NCBI GenBank assembly: GCA_964016985.1
Contig: OZ024828.1
Location: 30,891,129 to 30,955,128 of the forward strand
DNA from: Anodontia alba
Taxonomy: Eukaryota > Mollusca > Bivalvia > Lucinida > Lucinidae
DNA: 64,000 nucleotides
Reading direction: 5' to 3'
This document shows, in pieces, positions 40,595-51,500 of this stretch; position 1 is the first letter of the stretch; every line of letters starts with the position of its first letter. The translations under genes were made by a program, and so were the position numbers. The notes beneath the pieces are model-generated. The model saw only the letters and a program-made list of their open reading frames with translations, was not told the origin of the DNA and did not search any database.

Positions 40595-40755
40595 GTCATA
40601 GCACCGGATAAGAACGGATACCCGGATAAAACTTTTCTCCAAGAAAACATAGGGAACTCATTAGATTCTAATGAGAGTCCACAACGTATGTTTTCTCGGA
40701 AAACAAATATAAATTTCGGTTGAAAAAGGTGCCTTATCTGGAGCTCAGGTATAAA
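40595..40755. repeat. Family C hairpin element, short form
   Basis: CTCCAAGAAAACATAGGGAACTCATTAGA joins directly to TCTAATGAGAGTCCACAACGTATGTTTTCTCGG, so the GCGCCTCG part of the tip is absent. AAAAAGGTGCCTTATCTGGAGCTC follows, as in the copy at 62.7-62.9 kb. Confidence 0.6.
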
Positions 40756-40909
40756 GTGTTTGATTGTCTCTGTTTTTCGATTTTCTGATTTTCGTCTTCG
40801 CCACGGTACAGTTTGTAGCAAATCAAATCGGTGGCCTACAACAATAAATAAGCAAACTTGGCCGAGATGCGCACAAAGATAGTGAATGCTAATGGCACCT
40901 ATCATTAAT

Positions 40910-41935
40910 GATTTTGTCGCCCCTACCTAGGTGCTGTGCAAGAGGCATCAAAGGCACGCCATAAAGAGGTGACTATAAGATCACAGCAGAGGGAGATGAA
41001 GAGGTCTTCCGGACAGCCGTTTGATATGAAGAGGTCTTCCGGACAGCCGTTTGATATGAAGAGGTCTTCCGGACAGCCATTTGATATGAAGAGGTCTTCC
41101 GGACAGCCATTTGATATGAAGAGGTCTTCCGGACAGCCATTTGATATTAGCTATTGATCAGGGCCCATTTGTTCAAAACTAACGGTGTCGTTAGTTAATG
41201 CATCGTCAAAACTTTGATCATTAAATATGGAATATATTCTAATATTTTTGCTGAAAAAAATGTGAGTAGCTTTTGCATTTGCAAAAATACCTGTGAATTA
41301 GATGTTGTTCTTACTAGTCTAAGAACAGTTAACATTTTGACCACTAACGAGCTTGCTAAGCTAACAACGCTTTGAACAACTGGACCCAGATAAATAAGCC
41401 AGTACTAAACTAAATTCCCCTATTGAGCCTTTGTCTGTCTATCATTTATTGACAGTTAACTAGATTTTATTGTGCCCAGCCTCTTATCGGTGATTACATT
41501 ACCGAGACGCCACTTATTTTGTTATGTCTTTAAAGACATACTACAGTTAAATTGAGACCAAACGTGGTGTCAGTCACTAAATTAAATGAATTTTTGCCCC
41601 TTCCTAGGCGCTATGCAAGATAGATTAAAGACATGTAATAAGAGGTGGTTATGACATCCCTTAGCGTTGGGTGGGGGAGAGGGGGGGGGGAAGGGGTGGT
41701 TGTAAAGAGGCTTTCTGAAGGATAATAAATTGTGTAGGGCTATATCTGTACCCTGATATTACATGTACCTAAGGAACAGATAAATAAGCTAGTACTAAAT
41801 CTTCCTATTGGGCCTCTACCCTTCTATCTTTTATTGACAGATTACTTGGTTTTGCTGTGCCCAATCTCTTATCACTGCTAAGACTAATATCCGAGACACA
41901 TCTTATTTTCTATGTCTTTAAGAATGACCAAAGCC
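40910..41935. repeat. Two-copy local duplication carrying a minisatellite
   Basis: CCTACCTAGGTGCTGTGCAAGAGGCAT (40922) parallels CCTTCCTAGGCGCTATGCAAGATAGAT (41600), and AGATAAATAAGCCAGTACTAAA (41390) parallels AGATAAATAAGCTAGTACTAAA (41778), followed in both by TTTATTGACAG, TGTGCCCA and CTTATTTT.TATGTCTTTAA. The first copy holds the minisatellite at 40998-41147. Confidence 0.7.
40998..41150 (+). repeat. 30-bp minisatellite, five units
   Basis: Unit GATATGAAGAGGTCTTCCGG plus ACAGCCRTTT, five perfect or one-base-different copies. Because 30 is a multiple of 3 one frame stays open (MKRSSGQPFD repeated) from 40936 to 41157. Units 1-2 have G, units 3-5 have A at the R position. There is no other support for coding. 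Confidence 0.95.
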
Positions 41936-42289
41936 GCTTCGGTTACTCCTTTGAAAATTTCCTAAATTTTAAATCAACCGTTGTAATGGCAGTCAGTCTA
42001 AATCAGATGACCATTTAGAATACGGACACGACAAGATGTATTCCAAAGGCATTAGTGCCAGGTTTAGTTCAAACCATTTTATTATTGATGAAGAAAATCG
42101 GATTTTCACAGCTCTCCTACAATATAAGAATTTGAGTCATCACCGTTGTCATGACAACATGTCAAAATGCCAGTTTATGTAAACCGCAGAAAAGACCTGA
42201 GCAAATAGGACGAGGAGGATCGTATTCGCGTCCACTGTGCCTATGACAGAAGGCAGATTTTTTAATGGTGTAGTTACATGTATTTAGTA

Positions 42290-42862
42290 ATCAAAATAAA
42301 AGTAAAAAAGGATTGTCTTAGGAAACAAAGAACACACAAAACCACGAAAATAGGAGTCTCTCCCTGACTGAGTCTCTTCATATGCAACACTAGTTTGCGA
42401 GGCTGCATACACCCCCACCCCTTGCACCCCTCCCCTCCAACCCCCCCCCCCCCCCCCCCACCTAGCGCCAGCTTAAGCGGTATTCGATTTTCAAAATGGG
42501 CTCAATGATCCTAAAGGAAATAAAATATAAGCTGCACTATGATGATGTACGGGGAGACATTTTACGGCCGCCACACGGCACAACACCAGCAACAATAGAG
42601 TACATTTTGTAAAATAAAAGTAAAAGTAAAAAAATACTGCCTTTGGAAACAAAGAACACACAAAATCGGAGACTCGGTCCGATTGAGCCTCTTCATATGC
42701 AGCACTGTAGTTTGCGAGGCTGCATACGCACCCCCGCCACCCCCCACCCCATCCCCACCTCCTCCAGGGCCGGTTTAAGCGGTATTCGATTTTTTCAAAA
42801 TAACCAGGATGGGCTTAATGATTCCAAACAAAATAGAATATAACCTGCACTATGATGATAAA
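42290..42862. repeat. Tandem duplication of about 310 bp
   Basis: AAACAAAGAACACACAAAA, CTCTTCATATGCA.CACT, TTTGCGAGGCTGCATAC, a C-rich run and TTAAGCGGTATTCGATTTT occur in the same order in both halves (starting near 42325 and 42637). Confidence 0.8.
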
Positions 42863-42925
42863 CATTCACACGCCCAATAGTGTATTTGAGCCACGCCTTG
42901 AGAAAATATGTCTTCGGGGTGTATG

Positions 42926-42958
<33 letters not shown>
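42926..42958. repeat. Poly-A tract
   Basis: About 33 A. Confidence 0.9.
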
Positions 42959-42960
<2 letters not shown>

Positions 42961-43004
42961 AAGATTCCGATAAGCTAGTGAACCCTCACTTTCATATATA
43001 CAGT

Positions 43005-43130
43005 TGTATTCTACAGTATCCGATAATTCTTTAAGCGGACAGCGAAGGCCCTGATCAGACTGCGCGCATGCGCAGTCTGATCTGGGCATTCACTGTCCGA
43101 AATTGCCCGTTTCCGTGGCGCGGTTTAGTT
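43005..43130. repeat. TGATCAG-core element
   Basis: TTAAGCGGACAGCGAAGGCCCTGATCAGACTGCGC and GCGCAGTCTGATCTGGGCATTCACTGTCCG with tip GCAT. It then ends GCCCGTTTCCGTGGCGCGG. Confidence 0.75.
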
Positions 43131-43339
43131 TATAAATGGAAATAAGTAGGCAGGGTAATTGTCCGTCTGAGAAATAGATGTTAGATAAGTTGTAAGTGTC
43201 AAGGTCCTTGAAGATAATTCCTCCGCAAGGTTAATCCATTTATGCCTAGTGAGATGGAAGTCGGACCAGTCCATCGGGTTTTAAAGAGGTGTTTTCTTTT
43301 TTTTTTTTTTTTTTTTTACATTACAGCGATTGCCCGTGC

Positions 43340-43415
43340 GGTCGAATGGCAAACAATGCAGATCATGATCAGATACCGTTCTGAGGCGTCTGGTCTGAAT
43401 CTACATTGTTTCCTG
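43340..43415. repeat. GCAAACAGTG-type hairpin
   Basis: TGGCAAACAATGCAGATCATGATCAGA pairs with TCTGGTCTGAATCTACATTGTTTCC. Confidence 0.65.
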
Positions 43416-43789
43416 GTCCACTTTGAGGATATAAAGTATTGATTGTGTTAAGCAAATGTTTGCACATCATTGAAAGCATTAGCGATTATATGAACAAAGA
43501 AATTAAATGCCAGACTGCGCATTTTCGGAGACCGATCAGGATGCCAGTCTAAAATTGCAAACTATATACTGCCAGGGCTTCCCTGTCTAGACTGTGCAGA
43601 TGGCTTTCTTTTTCGCGCATGTGCAACAGGTACACCTGTTTCGTGACGAGGCTCGTTTTCTGTGCGATCATTGACACTTGATGTTTACGTGATTACAAAC
43701 AAGACAAATTGGTGCAATTAAATCAATTCTTCGAGAGTATTGACGGTCAAAACGATCCGTAACCAGAGGGGTTGTTAACACTTAGCACT

Positions 43790-44000
43790 CTGGGTAAAAT
43801 TTTCAGAATTTTGAATTTACTTGTGTTATTTTTCCCAGAAAACAGGATTTGACATTTCATGCAAATTGTCTCCATTTTGTTACTTTCCCCAGAAACAGGA
43901 GTTGATATTTCATGCAGATAGGAGACAATTTGCATGAAATGTCTAATCCTGTTTTCGGGAGAAAATATCGCCAATTGTCGTCTGCTGAATTAGCCCAGAG
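43790..44000. mobile_element. Family K foldback element, copy 4
   Basis: CACTCTGGGTAAAATTTTCAG and, inverted, TCTGCTGAATTAGCCCAGAG at the ends. The middle contains GCAAATTGTCTCC, an extra CAGAAACAGGAGTTGATATTTC segment, and GGAGACAATTTGCATG. Confidence 0.65.
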
Positions 44001-44049
44001 AGTGGAGAAGGTTAATGAGGATTTTTCTGGTGATATTTCTGGGAGAATG

Positions 44050-44155
44050 TTTCTTATTTCTTCATAGTACATGTTATGGATACCCATTAGAAGCGCCTCG
44101 ACAACGCGCTGCTAATGGATACTCACAACATATGTTTTTTTTATGGAAAAAAACT
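44050..44155. repeat. Family C hairpin element, copy 3
   Basis: TTTCTTATTTCTTCATAGTACATGTTATGGATACCCATTAGAAGCGCCTCG pairs with CGCGCTGCTAATGGATACTCACAACATATG. The mirrored change of GTACTC to ATACCC/GGATAC is partly compensated. Confidence 0.6.
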
Positions 44156-44639
44156 AAACTAGTGAAAATCATCCCAGAATTGCTATCAAGTACGCTTTCT
44201 TATCAATGTCCCTGCTAGAAGGAGCTCTTTTTGCCATATGTGTCCAGGGCGATCCATATATCTTACAGTATTAAATGCTTCTGTAATTGGCAGTCTCGGT
44301 CAGGATCAAATTATGCGCATGCGCTAACTGATTAGGGCATTTACTATTTCTATAAGGCATTAGCATTAGGACGTTTTTCTCTCGTTATCATCTAGTGCGT
44401 GATCTAAGTAATGAACGCGATGAAGAAAACAAAATACTTATGAGACTCTCACAGATCTACGCAATTATTTCTTGTAAAATCACGTCTTGTAATTGCACGG
44501 TCTTTTGTTGCAGATGTATATATATAAAAAGGCAAATTCAGGGAATATAAAATCCTTCGACAATGACCAGGTAAACAAGGTGCCTACTATCTATAAACTT
44601 CGATAATATCTGAACGAAGAAAATAGGCTAAGTTCAAAA

Positions 44640-44715
44640 TGGGGTGGAGGGGGGGGGGGGTGGGGGGCGTAAAAAAACAAACAAACAACAACAACAAAAA
44701 AAACAACAACAAAAA
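44640..44715. repeat. G-rich tract followed by CAA-rich tract
   Basis: GGGGTGGAGGGGGG.. then AAACAAACAACAACAAC. Low complexity. Confidence 0.85.
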
Positions 44716-44719
44716 ACAC

Positions 44720-45650
44720 ATAAATATTGGTACTCACTATCTGCGCACTTTAATGGTATAAGTGCGCAAAACATGACCTAGTTCAAAATACGGAAAAAGT
44801 GGAAAAAATAACATTACGAAAACATGCCTATTCAAATACACTGAAAATTTTACCACCAAAAAATGGCATTTTTTTTCAGATAAAAAATTCTGATATTTAT
44901 CATATTTCTGCTCAAAACATAGATTGTGGGTACTCGTTAGAACCGCCTCGTCGAGGCGGTTCTAACGAGTACCCACAGTCTATGTTTTTGAGCAGAAATA
45001 GCAAAATAATGTATACCCCTGTAAACCCCAGTTTTACTATATAAAAGTGGGGTTTAAGGTGGTCAAAATTATATAGGTATGTTTTCGTGATGATATGAGG
45101 ATTTTACCAAACGTATATTATACACCATCAGATAACAAAGACAAAAATAAATAAATAAATAAATAAATAAATAAAAAAAAAGGTTAACATAAACCTATAG
45201 GAGGAGAACTTTGCGCACACATGGTACATACTACTTAAGCACCTTCATAGCATTTGAGCACAAAACCGACAAGGTTCAAAATGTGGAAAAAGTTACAAAA
45301 ATAAATTTCAGGATTATACCCAAATCACATGCACATCTTCAGACCATAACAAAACCGCTTGTGAAATGTCAAACATATCTGCCTACTAGTGTAAGAGGAC
45401 TTGCGCACACAAGGTACATGTAACTACTATTTATACAATGTGATGGTTGACAAATGAATAAGTAAAATGCTGAAAAAAGTTTATACACAAATCACATGCA
45501 CCTCTTTAGACCATGAGTTAAACACTTGCAAGGTTTCAAAACGCTTGGCATAAACGTGTAGTAGGAGTTGCGCACACATGGTACCGTGCTAACTATACAT
45601 TTTAATAGTATTAGAGCTAGACAAATGACTAAATTAAACAAGCGGCCCAT
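44720..45650. repeat. Degenerate tandem repeat, unit about 165-190 bp, with MITE insertion
   Basis: Landmarks TTGCGCACACATGGTACAT (45212, 45403, 45567), TTCAAAAT..GGAAAAAG (44781, 45276) and ACCCAAATCACATGCACATCTTCAGACCATGA (45318, 45487). Family A copy 13 (44812-45093) splits the first unit. Another piece of this repeat reappears at 47770-47850, after the 470-bp array. Confidence 0.7.
44812..45093 (-). mobile_element. Family A MITE, copy 13
   Basis: Minus orientation; CATTACGAAAACATGCC to GTTTTCGTGATG, tip base T. Inserted into a tandem-repeat unit. Confidence 0.92.
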
Positions 45651-45689
45651 AGGCCCATAGGCCACAATTCGCGCACCTGATAAAAAACA

Positions 45690-47770
45690 GCTATTGCATA
45701 TTTGCAAATGCCATGGAACAATCTTCCAGTATTGCCACCGCAACTGGGACACAAATTTGACCATTCCATAAAAAATCAAAGGTCATCCTAGTCTCATCAT
45801 TTTAACAAATTTGGTAAACCTTGAGTCCCCAATGCTGTTTACCAAGAGTCATCCTCAAAGCCTTCTTAGTACTGGAGAAAAATATTTTTAAGTGTTTTTA
45901 CCATATATGGGCATGACAACCATCTTGTTCAATGGTGCAGAACCATTTGTACAAATTTTCAAATCCCCTTCGACAGAAGGCTCCATGTGAAATCTGAAGA
46001 AAATGGGTCAGGCGGTTTCAGAGAAGAAGACGTTTAAAAATGTCATGATTTTATACCTGTATATAGCGCAGGGGCAATGGCAGATAACCTTCAGGGTGGG
46101 GAAGGGGGCTTGAGACAGCGATGCTGTATACCAAGATTCAGCCCTAAAGCTTTCTTGGTTCTGGAGAAGATTTTTTGAAGTGTTTTACCATATATGGACA
46201 TGGTGGTCACCTTGTTCAATGGCACGAAACTTTTGAACAATATGGCAATATCCTTTCAACAGAAGGCCCCATATGATATCTGGTGAAAATTGCTCAAGTG
46301 GTTTCAGAGAAGAAGACATTTAAAAATTACACAATTTTGTACATGTATATAGCCAAGAAGCAAGGGCAGATAACTCTCAGGGGACAAAATTTTGATTATA
46401 ACTAAAATATTTTACTACTTTTATCACGCATTTTAAGTTTCAGCCATTAGTCTTTGATACGTTTTGAGAAAATGACATTTCAACATTTTCCCCATATAAA
46501 TGCAAGAGGGCGGCGAATTTGACCTTGCCATTCAAAGGTCAAAGGTCAACCTACAATCATCATTTGAACAAACTTAGTGGACCTTGAGTCCTCGATGCTA
46601 GATATCATAATTCAGTCCCAAAGCTTTCTTGGTTCTGGAAAAGAAAAATTTTAAGTGTTTGTACAACATATGGACATGGCGGCCATTTTGTTCAGTGGTC
46701 CGGAACCATTTGAACAAATTAGCAATACCCTTTCAACAGAAGGCTCCATGTGAAATCTGGTGAAAATTGCTCAAGTGGTTTCAGAGAAGAAGACATTTAA
46801 AAATTTTACATTTTTATACATGTATATAGCCCAGGGGCAAGGGCAGGTAACTCCCAGGGGACAAAATTGTGATTATAGCTAAAATGTTTTACTACTTTAT
46901 TCACTCATTGAAATTTTCATACATTAGTCTTTAATACAGTTTGAGAAAATGACTTTTCAACAACTTCCCCATACACGTGCATAGGGATGCAAATTTGACC
47001 TTGCCAAAATAGGTCAAAGGTCAACCTACGATCATCATTGAACAAACTTGGTAGACCATGAGTCCTCGATGCCATATGCCATGATTCAGCCCCAAAGCTT
47101 TCTTGGTTCTGGAGAAGATTTTTAAATGTTTTATACCATATATGGGCATGGCGGTCATCTTGTTCAATGGCCCTGAACCGTTTGAATAAATTGGCAATAC
47201 CCTTTCGACACATGGCCCCATGTGAAGTCTGGTGAAAATTGCTCAAGCGTTTTCAGAGAAGAAGATATTTAATATTACACATTTTTATACATGTATATAG
47301 CTCAGGGGCAAGGGCAGATAACTCCCAGGGGACAAACGTTTGATTATAGCTAAAATGTTTTACTACTTTAATCACTCCTCGTACGTTTCAGACTATAGTC
47401 TTTAATACATTTTGAGAAAATGAATTCAACATTTTCCCTATACAAATGCATAGGGACTCAAATTTGACCTTGCCGTAGAAAGGTCAAAGGTCAACCTAGG
47501 GTCATCATTTGAACAAACTTGATAGACCTTGAGTCCATGATGCTATATACCGACATTTAGCCTTGAAGCTTTCTTGGTTCTGGAGAAGAAGATTTTTGAT
47601 TGTTTTTAGCATATATGAGCATGGCCTGCCATCTGGATTAACGGACCATGACCACTGAATAAATTTTCAATCCCGCTTTAATAGAAGACTCCACATGAAG
47701 TTTGAAGAAAACTGGCCCAAGGGTTACAATGGAGAAAGGTGTGAACGGACGGACGACGGACGGTAAGTGA
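45690..47770. repeat. 470-bp tandem array, a little over four units
   Basis: Marker ATGC..ATA.CAAGATTCAGCC recurs at about 45837, 46131, 46595, 47069 and 47540; the last four are 464, 474 and 471 apart and the first unit is shortened by about 170 bp. Each unit holds TTCTTGGTTCTGGAGAAG, CATGGCGG.CATCTTGTTCAATGG, TTTCGACAGAAGGC, GGTTTCAGAGAAGAAGA and AAATTTGACCTTGCC. ORFs in it are short and not shared between units. Related decayed units lie at 11560-12870. Confidence 0.88.
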
Positions 47771-48036
47771 TCACAAAAATGCTGAAAAGTCGAAAACATA
47801 TGTTCAGGATTTTACCCAAAGCACATACACATCTTCAGACCATGACCACCCGAAATCACGCATTACGGAATCACGGAAATCCGAATACAATGTCCCCTGG
47901 TTTTTTTTCGAGGAATAAAACATTTATGCACCATTATATGTAGACTATAAAATGAAAACTTTTGATAGCTGATGGCTTTGAAAGTGCATGCAGGACCCAT
48001 ATACATGTATAAACAGTTGCCAGTAAAAGTCATAGT

Positions 48037-48266
48037 CAATTTAACCCATCAATGCCATGCGTCCCACAAAAGGGACATTTGCAAACAGCGTAGACCCAGA
48101 TCAGACGCCGCCGAATGCGGCATGTGATCAGGTCTACACTGTTTGAATTAAATAAAGGATTTGCTATAAAACAGGATAATAATAAAACTAACCAGACATT
48201 CCTTCTAACAGAAATAGACCTGTTTAAAGAGTGGAGATAGAAGAATCCATTCAGCATAAATAGGTT
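48037..48266. repeat. TTAA-type hairpin element related to family F
   Basis: TTTAACCCATCAATGCC on the left and CATAAATAGGTTAAAA on the right; hairpin 48081-48145 (GCAAACAGCGTAGACCC .. GGTCTACACTGTTTG), tip GCCGAATGCGGC. Interior AAAGGATTTGCTATAAAACAGG.. is shared with the elements at 10.6 and 58.4 kb. Confidence 0.6.
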
Positions 48267-48290
48267 AAAAAGGTTACTAATACATATTAG

Positions 48291-48510
48291 CCAATTGTAG
48301 TCTGGAGATCCCTGAACGGGTAATTGGCAAACAGTGCAGACCCAGATCAGACGCCACAGAACGCGGCGTCTGATCAGGGTCTCCACTGTTTGCAAATAGC
48401 TGAACCATTTTTCTCTAAGAATATCTAAATCACATAACCTGACATACCTAAAATCGAAATTAGAATATTCAAGTATATAGTGTGGAGGAGTTCATTCAGT
48501 CTATAATGGG
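48291..48510 (-). mobile_element. Family F TTAA-type MITE, copy 2
   Basis: Inverted relative to copy 1. TTAG (48287-48290) and TTAA (48511-48514) flank it. Hairpin at 48327-48393. The shared inner words are GTAGTCTGGAGATCCC, CGGGTAATTGGC and GAATATCTAA. Confidence 0.75.
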
Positions 48511-48608
48511 TTAATGAGACTGTATACACCGGGCGTATTTTTTCTCTATTTTTGACTTTTGGGACTTCCTGTTTAACTTCATATACACCAGGACTTTCTG
48601 AAAGGCGT

Positions 48609-48680
48609 CAAATCTAATAGAAAATAATTTGTTCCCTTTGGGAGTCAATGCTTTTCTTTTCGAATCAACCCTTTTCAGAA
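48609..48680. repeat. Worn GGAAAGAATTTGCTCCC-type hairpin
   Basis: AATAGAAAATAATTTGTTCCCTTTGGGAGTCAATGCTTTTCTTTTCG and then CCCTTTTCAGAA. Confidence 0.5.
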
Positions 48681-48707
48681 TGTAGGCAAAAACAATTTTA
48701 AAAGATT

Positions 48708-48985
48708 CATTACGAAAACACGCCTATTCAAATATATTGAGAATTTTACCACCAAAAAATGAAAACTTTCAGATGAAAAATTTTGGTAGTTTTCATATTT
48801 CTGCTCAAACATAGATTGTGAGTACTTGTTAGAACCGCCTCGGCGAGGCGGCTCTAACGAGTACCCACAATCTATGTTTTTGAGCAGAAATAAGAAAATT
48901 AATGTATACCCCTGTAAACCCCAGTTTTACTGTATAAAAGTGGGGTTTAAGAGGGTCAAAACTATATAGGCGTGTTTTCGTGATG
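48708..48985 (-). mobile_element. Family A MITE, copy 14
   Basis: Minus orientation, tip base G, ends CATTACGAAAACACGCC and GTTTTCGTGATG. Confidence 0.92.
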
Positions 48986-49021
48986 GTCACCCCAAATGTG
49001 TATCAGTTCCCTGTAAATGTT

Positions 49022-49204
49022 TAAGAAATAAATTATTCCGAACCCTGCTAAAATGACTAAGATAAAGTACAGTTGAGTTTGGGTTGTTCCTATTTGAGCA
49101 CGAGCGAGTGCAGCGAGCGAGTGCTCAAATGGGTACATGTACAACCCAAACTCAACTGTGCTTTATCTCCAGCATTTGAGCACGGTTCGGAATAATTCTT
49201 TTCT
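49022..49204. mobile_element. Family I foldback element
   Basis: AAGAAATAAATTATTCCGAACC at the left and GGTTCGGAATAATTCTTTT at the right. The inner palindrome GTTGAGTTTGGGTTGT..TATTTGAGCACGAGCGAGTG turns at CAGCGAGCGAGTGCTC. It starts 37 bases after family A copy 14. Confidence 0.78.
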
Positions 49205-49710
49205 AACACCCCTCATGGAGCGAATTTTGCATAAATGAGACTTTTTGTTTATTGATTTTTATTATTATTATTATTATTACCTGACTTCCACGTTCAACTT
49301 GGTAGTTTGCAATACCTCTTAAGCATTACGTGACACGGCTACGTAGCTGCAAGGTTCGATGACGAATATTCAAAATGGCGGATAACTTATGCGAAGCAGC
49401 TGATGATGTATGTAAAATATAAAAAAGAAAAAAAAAAACTTGTATTCTGTGTTCGTTTAAGAATTGCAAAATGTATGAAATATAAAACAGCAGGATAAGA
49501 ATGTTTACCGACTTACGAGCGTACTTTTGTTTTCGAACATGTCAACAAATACACGATGGAAACAAGAAGTAAAATGAATGTGTTTGAATGGTATAACCTG
49601 CAGATGAACTCATCAGGTAAAAAAAAAGTCAAAGAACTGCAATCTCATGGATCACTTTCTGTCTTAATACATAATATAATTTATTATGTATATGAATGTT
49701 TCGGCCAATA

Positions 49711-49965
49711 TTGAGGCCCTTCCAGGGTTTTTGGGGAACTGGGGAATAAGGCCATTTATTTCTGGGAAACAAGGGAACAAAAGTCTAAAAGTGAAGGGAA
49801 CAGGGGAACAAAAGCAATTTTGGGGAACAGGGAACATAGAAAATCAAGATTTTGATTTTTGGGAACAAGGAAAAATGCCATTTTTTCCAGGGGAACAAGT
49901 GAACAGGTACCCCGTCCCACCCCCCACCCCCCCCCCCCATACACACACACACTAGGAGGTCCTCA
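49711..49965 (+). mobile_element. Family H GGGGAAC-rich element, copy 3
   Basis: Begins TTGAGGCCCTTCCAGGG and ends GGAGGTCCTCA, imperfect inverted ends. The body order matches copy 2 almost completely. A C-run and a CA repeat have grown near the right end. Confidence 0.75.
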
Positions 49966-50130
49966 GTATTGTAAGCTAGCCTCCATATAGTTACCAGATA
50001 GCGTGCGAGGAAATTCCTATGCTCAAATACCTTAGATAAAGCATGGCTTGTAATGTTAAGACAAATAAGGAACAACACGAGCAGGTGTGTTAGAATTTAC
50101 TATCGTTTACAGGGTTACTTAAAATTTAAT

Positions 50131-50205
50131 TCCTTTATGCCAGGCATCCTATAATGGACATTGGCAAACAGTGCATACCCAGATCAGATGCCGCAGAATT
50201 TAAAC
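50131..50205. repeat. Half of a GCAAACAGTG hairpin element
   Basis: TTTATGCCAGGCATCC, GGACATTGGCAAACAGTGCATACCCAGATCAGATGCCGCAGAA and then unrelated sequence. The right arm is missing. Confidence 0.6.
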
Positions 50206-50454
50206 CTGCAACATCCCTCTGCACTTTAAAAGAACGTTTTCTCTGCTATCATCGGACTTATTTGTATTAGTATGTCTATACTGTATGCTATTATGTTCAA
50301 AATTGTCAAGTCGATAGCAGGAGGCTGCTGCCCTGTTCCATCGTAGGTTAACAGTACATTCCCGTGTGGTGCAGTATCCGCCGTTTTGTTCATGGGAGGC
50401 AACGCTTCTGACTTCATGTTTGCTTTTCTGCACACCGAGCCCCTTGTAGAAAAA

Positions 50455-50540
50455 AAGACTACTCTAAAGTGAAAGAATTTGCTCCCGCTCGGGTCAAATT
50501 CCTTCCTTGTAGAGTAGACCCTTTTACAGAAGGGGACAAA
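50455..50540. repeat. GGAAAGAATTTGCTCCC-type hairpin
   Basis: CTACTCTAAAGTGAAAGAATTTGCTCCCGC pairs with GGGTCAAATTCCTTCCTTGTAGAGTAG, then CCCTTTTACAGAAGGGGAC. Confidence 0.7.
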
Positions 50541-50727
50541 CAATCTTGACAGAGCTGCATCCAAAATAAAAATGTTTCTATTTACCTTAAATACAGCTAT
50601 AATCATTTACAAGCGGATTAGTATTTAAACGCATCAATTAACTGGCACAATGTAACTGGAGGACCTGAAAATGAATTAGATAAAATTTTTCGATGTGCCT
50701 ACCCGAGCGATAGAAAGCTCATTCTTT

Positions 50728-50822
50728 TACAATGCACTTGAAGGTAAGAGGGCTGATCATTATGTTATAGCATACAATGCACTTGAAGTAAGAGCTAGGG
50801 CCGATCATTATGTAATAGCACT
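50728..50822. repeat. 46-bp direct duplication
   Basis: ACAATGCACTTGAAGGTAAGAG..GATCATTATGTTATAGCA is repeated as ACAATGCACTTGAAGTAAGAG..GATCATTATGTAATAGCA. Confidence 0.85.
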
Positions 50823-50916
50823 GTCTTGCTTTATTTCTCAGAACACTTCATCATTACTTGTCCTTGTTTATTTTGATTTTAGTCAGCAAGTTATTGACGC
50901 ACTAAATTACTAATGA

Positions 50917-51172
50917 AAAAAAAAACAACAACAAAAAAAAAAAAAAAAAAAAAAAAATAAAAACAAAAAACAAAAAAACAAAAAACAAAACAAAACAACA
51001 ACAACAACAACAACAAAAACAACAACAACAAAAAAACAACAACAAAAAACAACAACAAAAAAACAAAAAAACAACAACAAAAACAACAACAACAACAACA
51101 ACAAAACAAACAAACAAAAACAACAAAAAAAAAAAACAAAAAAAAACAACAACAACAAAAAACAACAAAACA
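50917..51172. repeat. CAA/A-rich low-complexity tract
   Basis: About 255 bp of A runs with CAACAACAA. The three overlapping poly F/V/C frames on the minus strand are artefacts. Confidence 0.97.
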
Positions 51173-51324
51173 TGCATCATCACGCGTCTTTGGAAAATAC
51201 GGTTCCAATCTGAGATACCTTTTGGGCTACTGCATTATCGACAGTAGTTTGCACCAACACGTTGCACAATATTCTCAATGTGCATACACTAGAACCTGCC
51301 GTGATCTATCTATTATTAAAATGA

Positions 51325-51480
51325 GCCTCGACGTCAGAAAACGTACCTTCGGACATATGTGCCCAGCGAAGATTCAGATCAGCCTGCGCATTCTTGCAGT
51401 CTGATCAGAATTTTCAGTGGACGCATTTGTATAGCCAAAGATACAAAGTTTCCTCTTGCGGACAAAGAAAACTTTGACCA
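51325..51480. repeat. GATCAGCCTGCGCAT-type repeat
   Basis: ACGTACCTTCGGACATATGTGCCCAGCGAAGATTCAGATCAGCCTGCGCATTC then GCAGTCTGATCAGAATTTTCAGTGGACG forms an imperfect hairpin. TTGCGGACAAAGAAAACTTTGACC follows. Confidence 0.65.
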
Positions 51481-51500
51481 ACTCCGTATATGTGCAGGCT

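Noticed and set aside
40998..41150. Secreted or structural repeat protein encoded by the minisatellite
   Set aside because: Only five short units, no signal peptide, no flanking coding exon; kept as a low-interest finding only.
45492..45779. 95-residue minus-strand frame
   Set aside because: Spans the boundary of two tandem-repeat types and has no matching frame in sister units.
46917..47246. Minus-strand frame of 109 residues
   Set aside because: Falls in the 470-bp array and is not preserved in the sister units.
50891..51208. Three frames of 87-105 residues rich in F, V and C
   Set aside because: They read the CAA/A low-complexity tract in three phases. The same applies to 25232-25547 and 52551-52785.
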